Source: DAIQNV01 sp036788215 (GTDB taxonomy: Bacteria > Planctomycetota > Phycisphaerae > Phycisphaerales > UBA1924). From it: a DNA stretch of 5,673 nucleotides. A program made the translations under genes and the position numbers. Numbering within the stretch: the stretch's first letter is position 1; each line of letters begins with the position of its first letter. Below are positions 5,547 through 5,673 of the stretch, in pieces. The notes beneath the pieces were generated by a model. It saw only the letters and a list, made by a program, of their open reading frames with translations, had not been told where the DNA came from and ran no database searches. Location: contig DAIQNV010000120.1 of NCBI GenBank assembly GCA_036788215.1, positions 1 through 5,673 of the forward strand. Direction: 5' to 3'.

Positions 5547-5673
5547 CACTCCGGCCCACCCGTGTACCGCCCATAAATATCCGCCAACGCCTGTGTCATC
5601 TCCCCCAGCGTGCATCCCGCGTCCGCCCCGTCGATCAGGCTGGGCATCACATTCCGCTTGTCTCGCGCCGCGG
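5543..5673 (-). CDS. Methylmalonyl-CoA mutase family catalytic subunit, C-terminus (partial)
   Basis: Only the last 43 codons are in the window; the 5' end lies beyond the right edge. The translation contains RNVMPSLIDGADAGCTLGEM followed by TQALADIYGRYTGGPEW and TGA. This matches the end of the catalytic TIM-barrel domain of methylmalonyl-CoA mutases and relatives (pattern N-x-M-P-x-x-I-x-A..A..TxGE(I/M)..AL..V(F/W)G.Y). These enzymes isomerise branched and linear acyl-CoAs using adenosylcobalamin, for example methylmalonyl-CoA to succinyl-CoA. In single-chain mutases a B12-binding domain follows this region. Here the protein stops, so the B12 domain should be a separate subunit or lie upstream, as in fused IcmF-type enzymes. 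Methylmalonyl-, isobutyryl- and ethylmalonyl-type mutases cannot be told apart from this end. No start codon is in view, so it is easily missed; a different frame on the same strand is also open here. Confidence 0.88.
   Translation of the reverse strand, partial: AARDKRNVMPSLIDGADAGCTLGEMTQALADIYGRYTGGPEW

Noticed and set aside
5547..5615. Upstream 23 codons of the membrane protein frame, from the ATG at 5613-5615
   Set aside because: This DNA encodes the conserved end of the mutase in another frame on the same strand, so the longer start would need a 70-nt coding overlap. The GTGA junction is more economical.
1..5673. CRISPR array, transposon ends, tRNA genes or toxin-antitoxin pair
   Set aside because: No regularly spaced repeats, no terminal inverted repeats with a transposase, no cloverleaf-like segment and no pair of small overlapping genes of that type were seen.

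Overview
The window is bacterial chromosomal DNA, mostly very G+C-rich (a hand-counted 60-nt sample at 3781-3840 is 73% G+C). It is densely packed with short intergenic gaps and has no RNA genes, CRISPR array or transposase. The mix suggests a Planctomycetota-like bacterium, perhaps of the Phycisphaerae type: exported M28 and M24 peptidases, a GspG-like pseudopilin-type protein and a cobalamin-dependent acyl-CoA mutase. This assignment is an inference from gene content and G+C and is not proven here.

Layout, left to right. Positions 1-99 are the far end of a minus-strand frame with a hydrophobic stretch but no clear start. At 100-450 (minus) lies a small uncharacterised helical, TPR-like protein. 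Positions 451-607 are a non-coding or uncertain stretch with two G+C-rich hairpins next to the stop of the following gene. At 608-2533 (minus) is an exported M28-family zinc aminopeptidase with an inserted PA-like domain and a C-terminal PDZ domain. Positions 2534-2722 are a divergent control region containing a perfect 12-bp palindrome, a 7-bp direct repeat and a short inverted repeat. At 2723-4099 (plus) is an exported M24 Xaa-Pro aminopeptidase (aminopeptidase P type) with a complete metal site. It converges on 4164-4586 (minus), a single-membrane-span protein whose C-terminus looks like a type II secretion major pseudopilin (GspG) but whose N-terminus has lost the prepilin peptidase site. 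At 4641-5546 (minus) is a multi-pass membrane protein of unknown function in clearly less G+C-rich DNA (50% in two 60-nt samples). Its best start overlaps, by four bases, the stop of the gene at 5543-5673 (minus, 5' end outside the window). That last gene is the C-terminus of a methylmalonyl-CoA mutase-family catalytic subunit.

The two divergent peptidases fit a shared role in extracytoplasmic peptide breakdown: M28 enzymes remove N-terminal residues and M24 aminopeptidase P handles Xaa-Pro bonds that stop other aminopeptidases. The mutase belongs to propionate, branched-chain or odd-chain acyl-CoA metabolism and has no obvious link to them. The most unusual element is the low-G+C membrane protein placed directly after the mutase. 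No defence or mobile system can be proven from this window.
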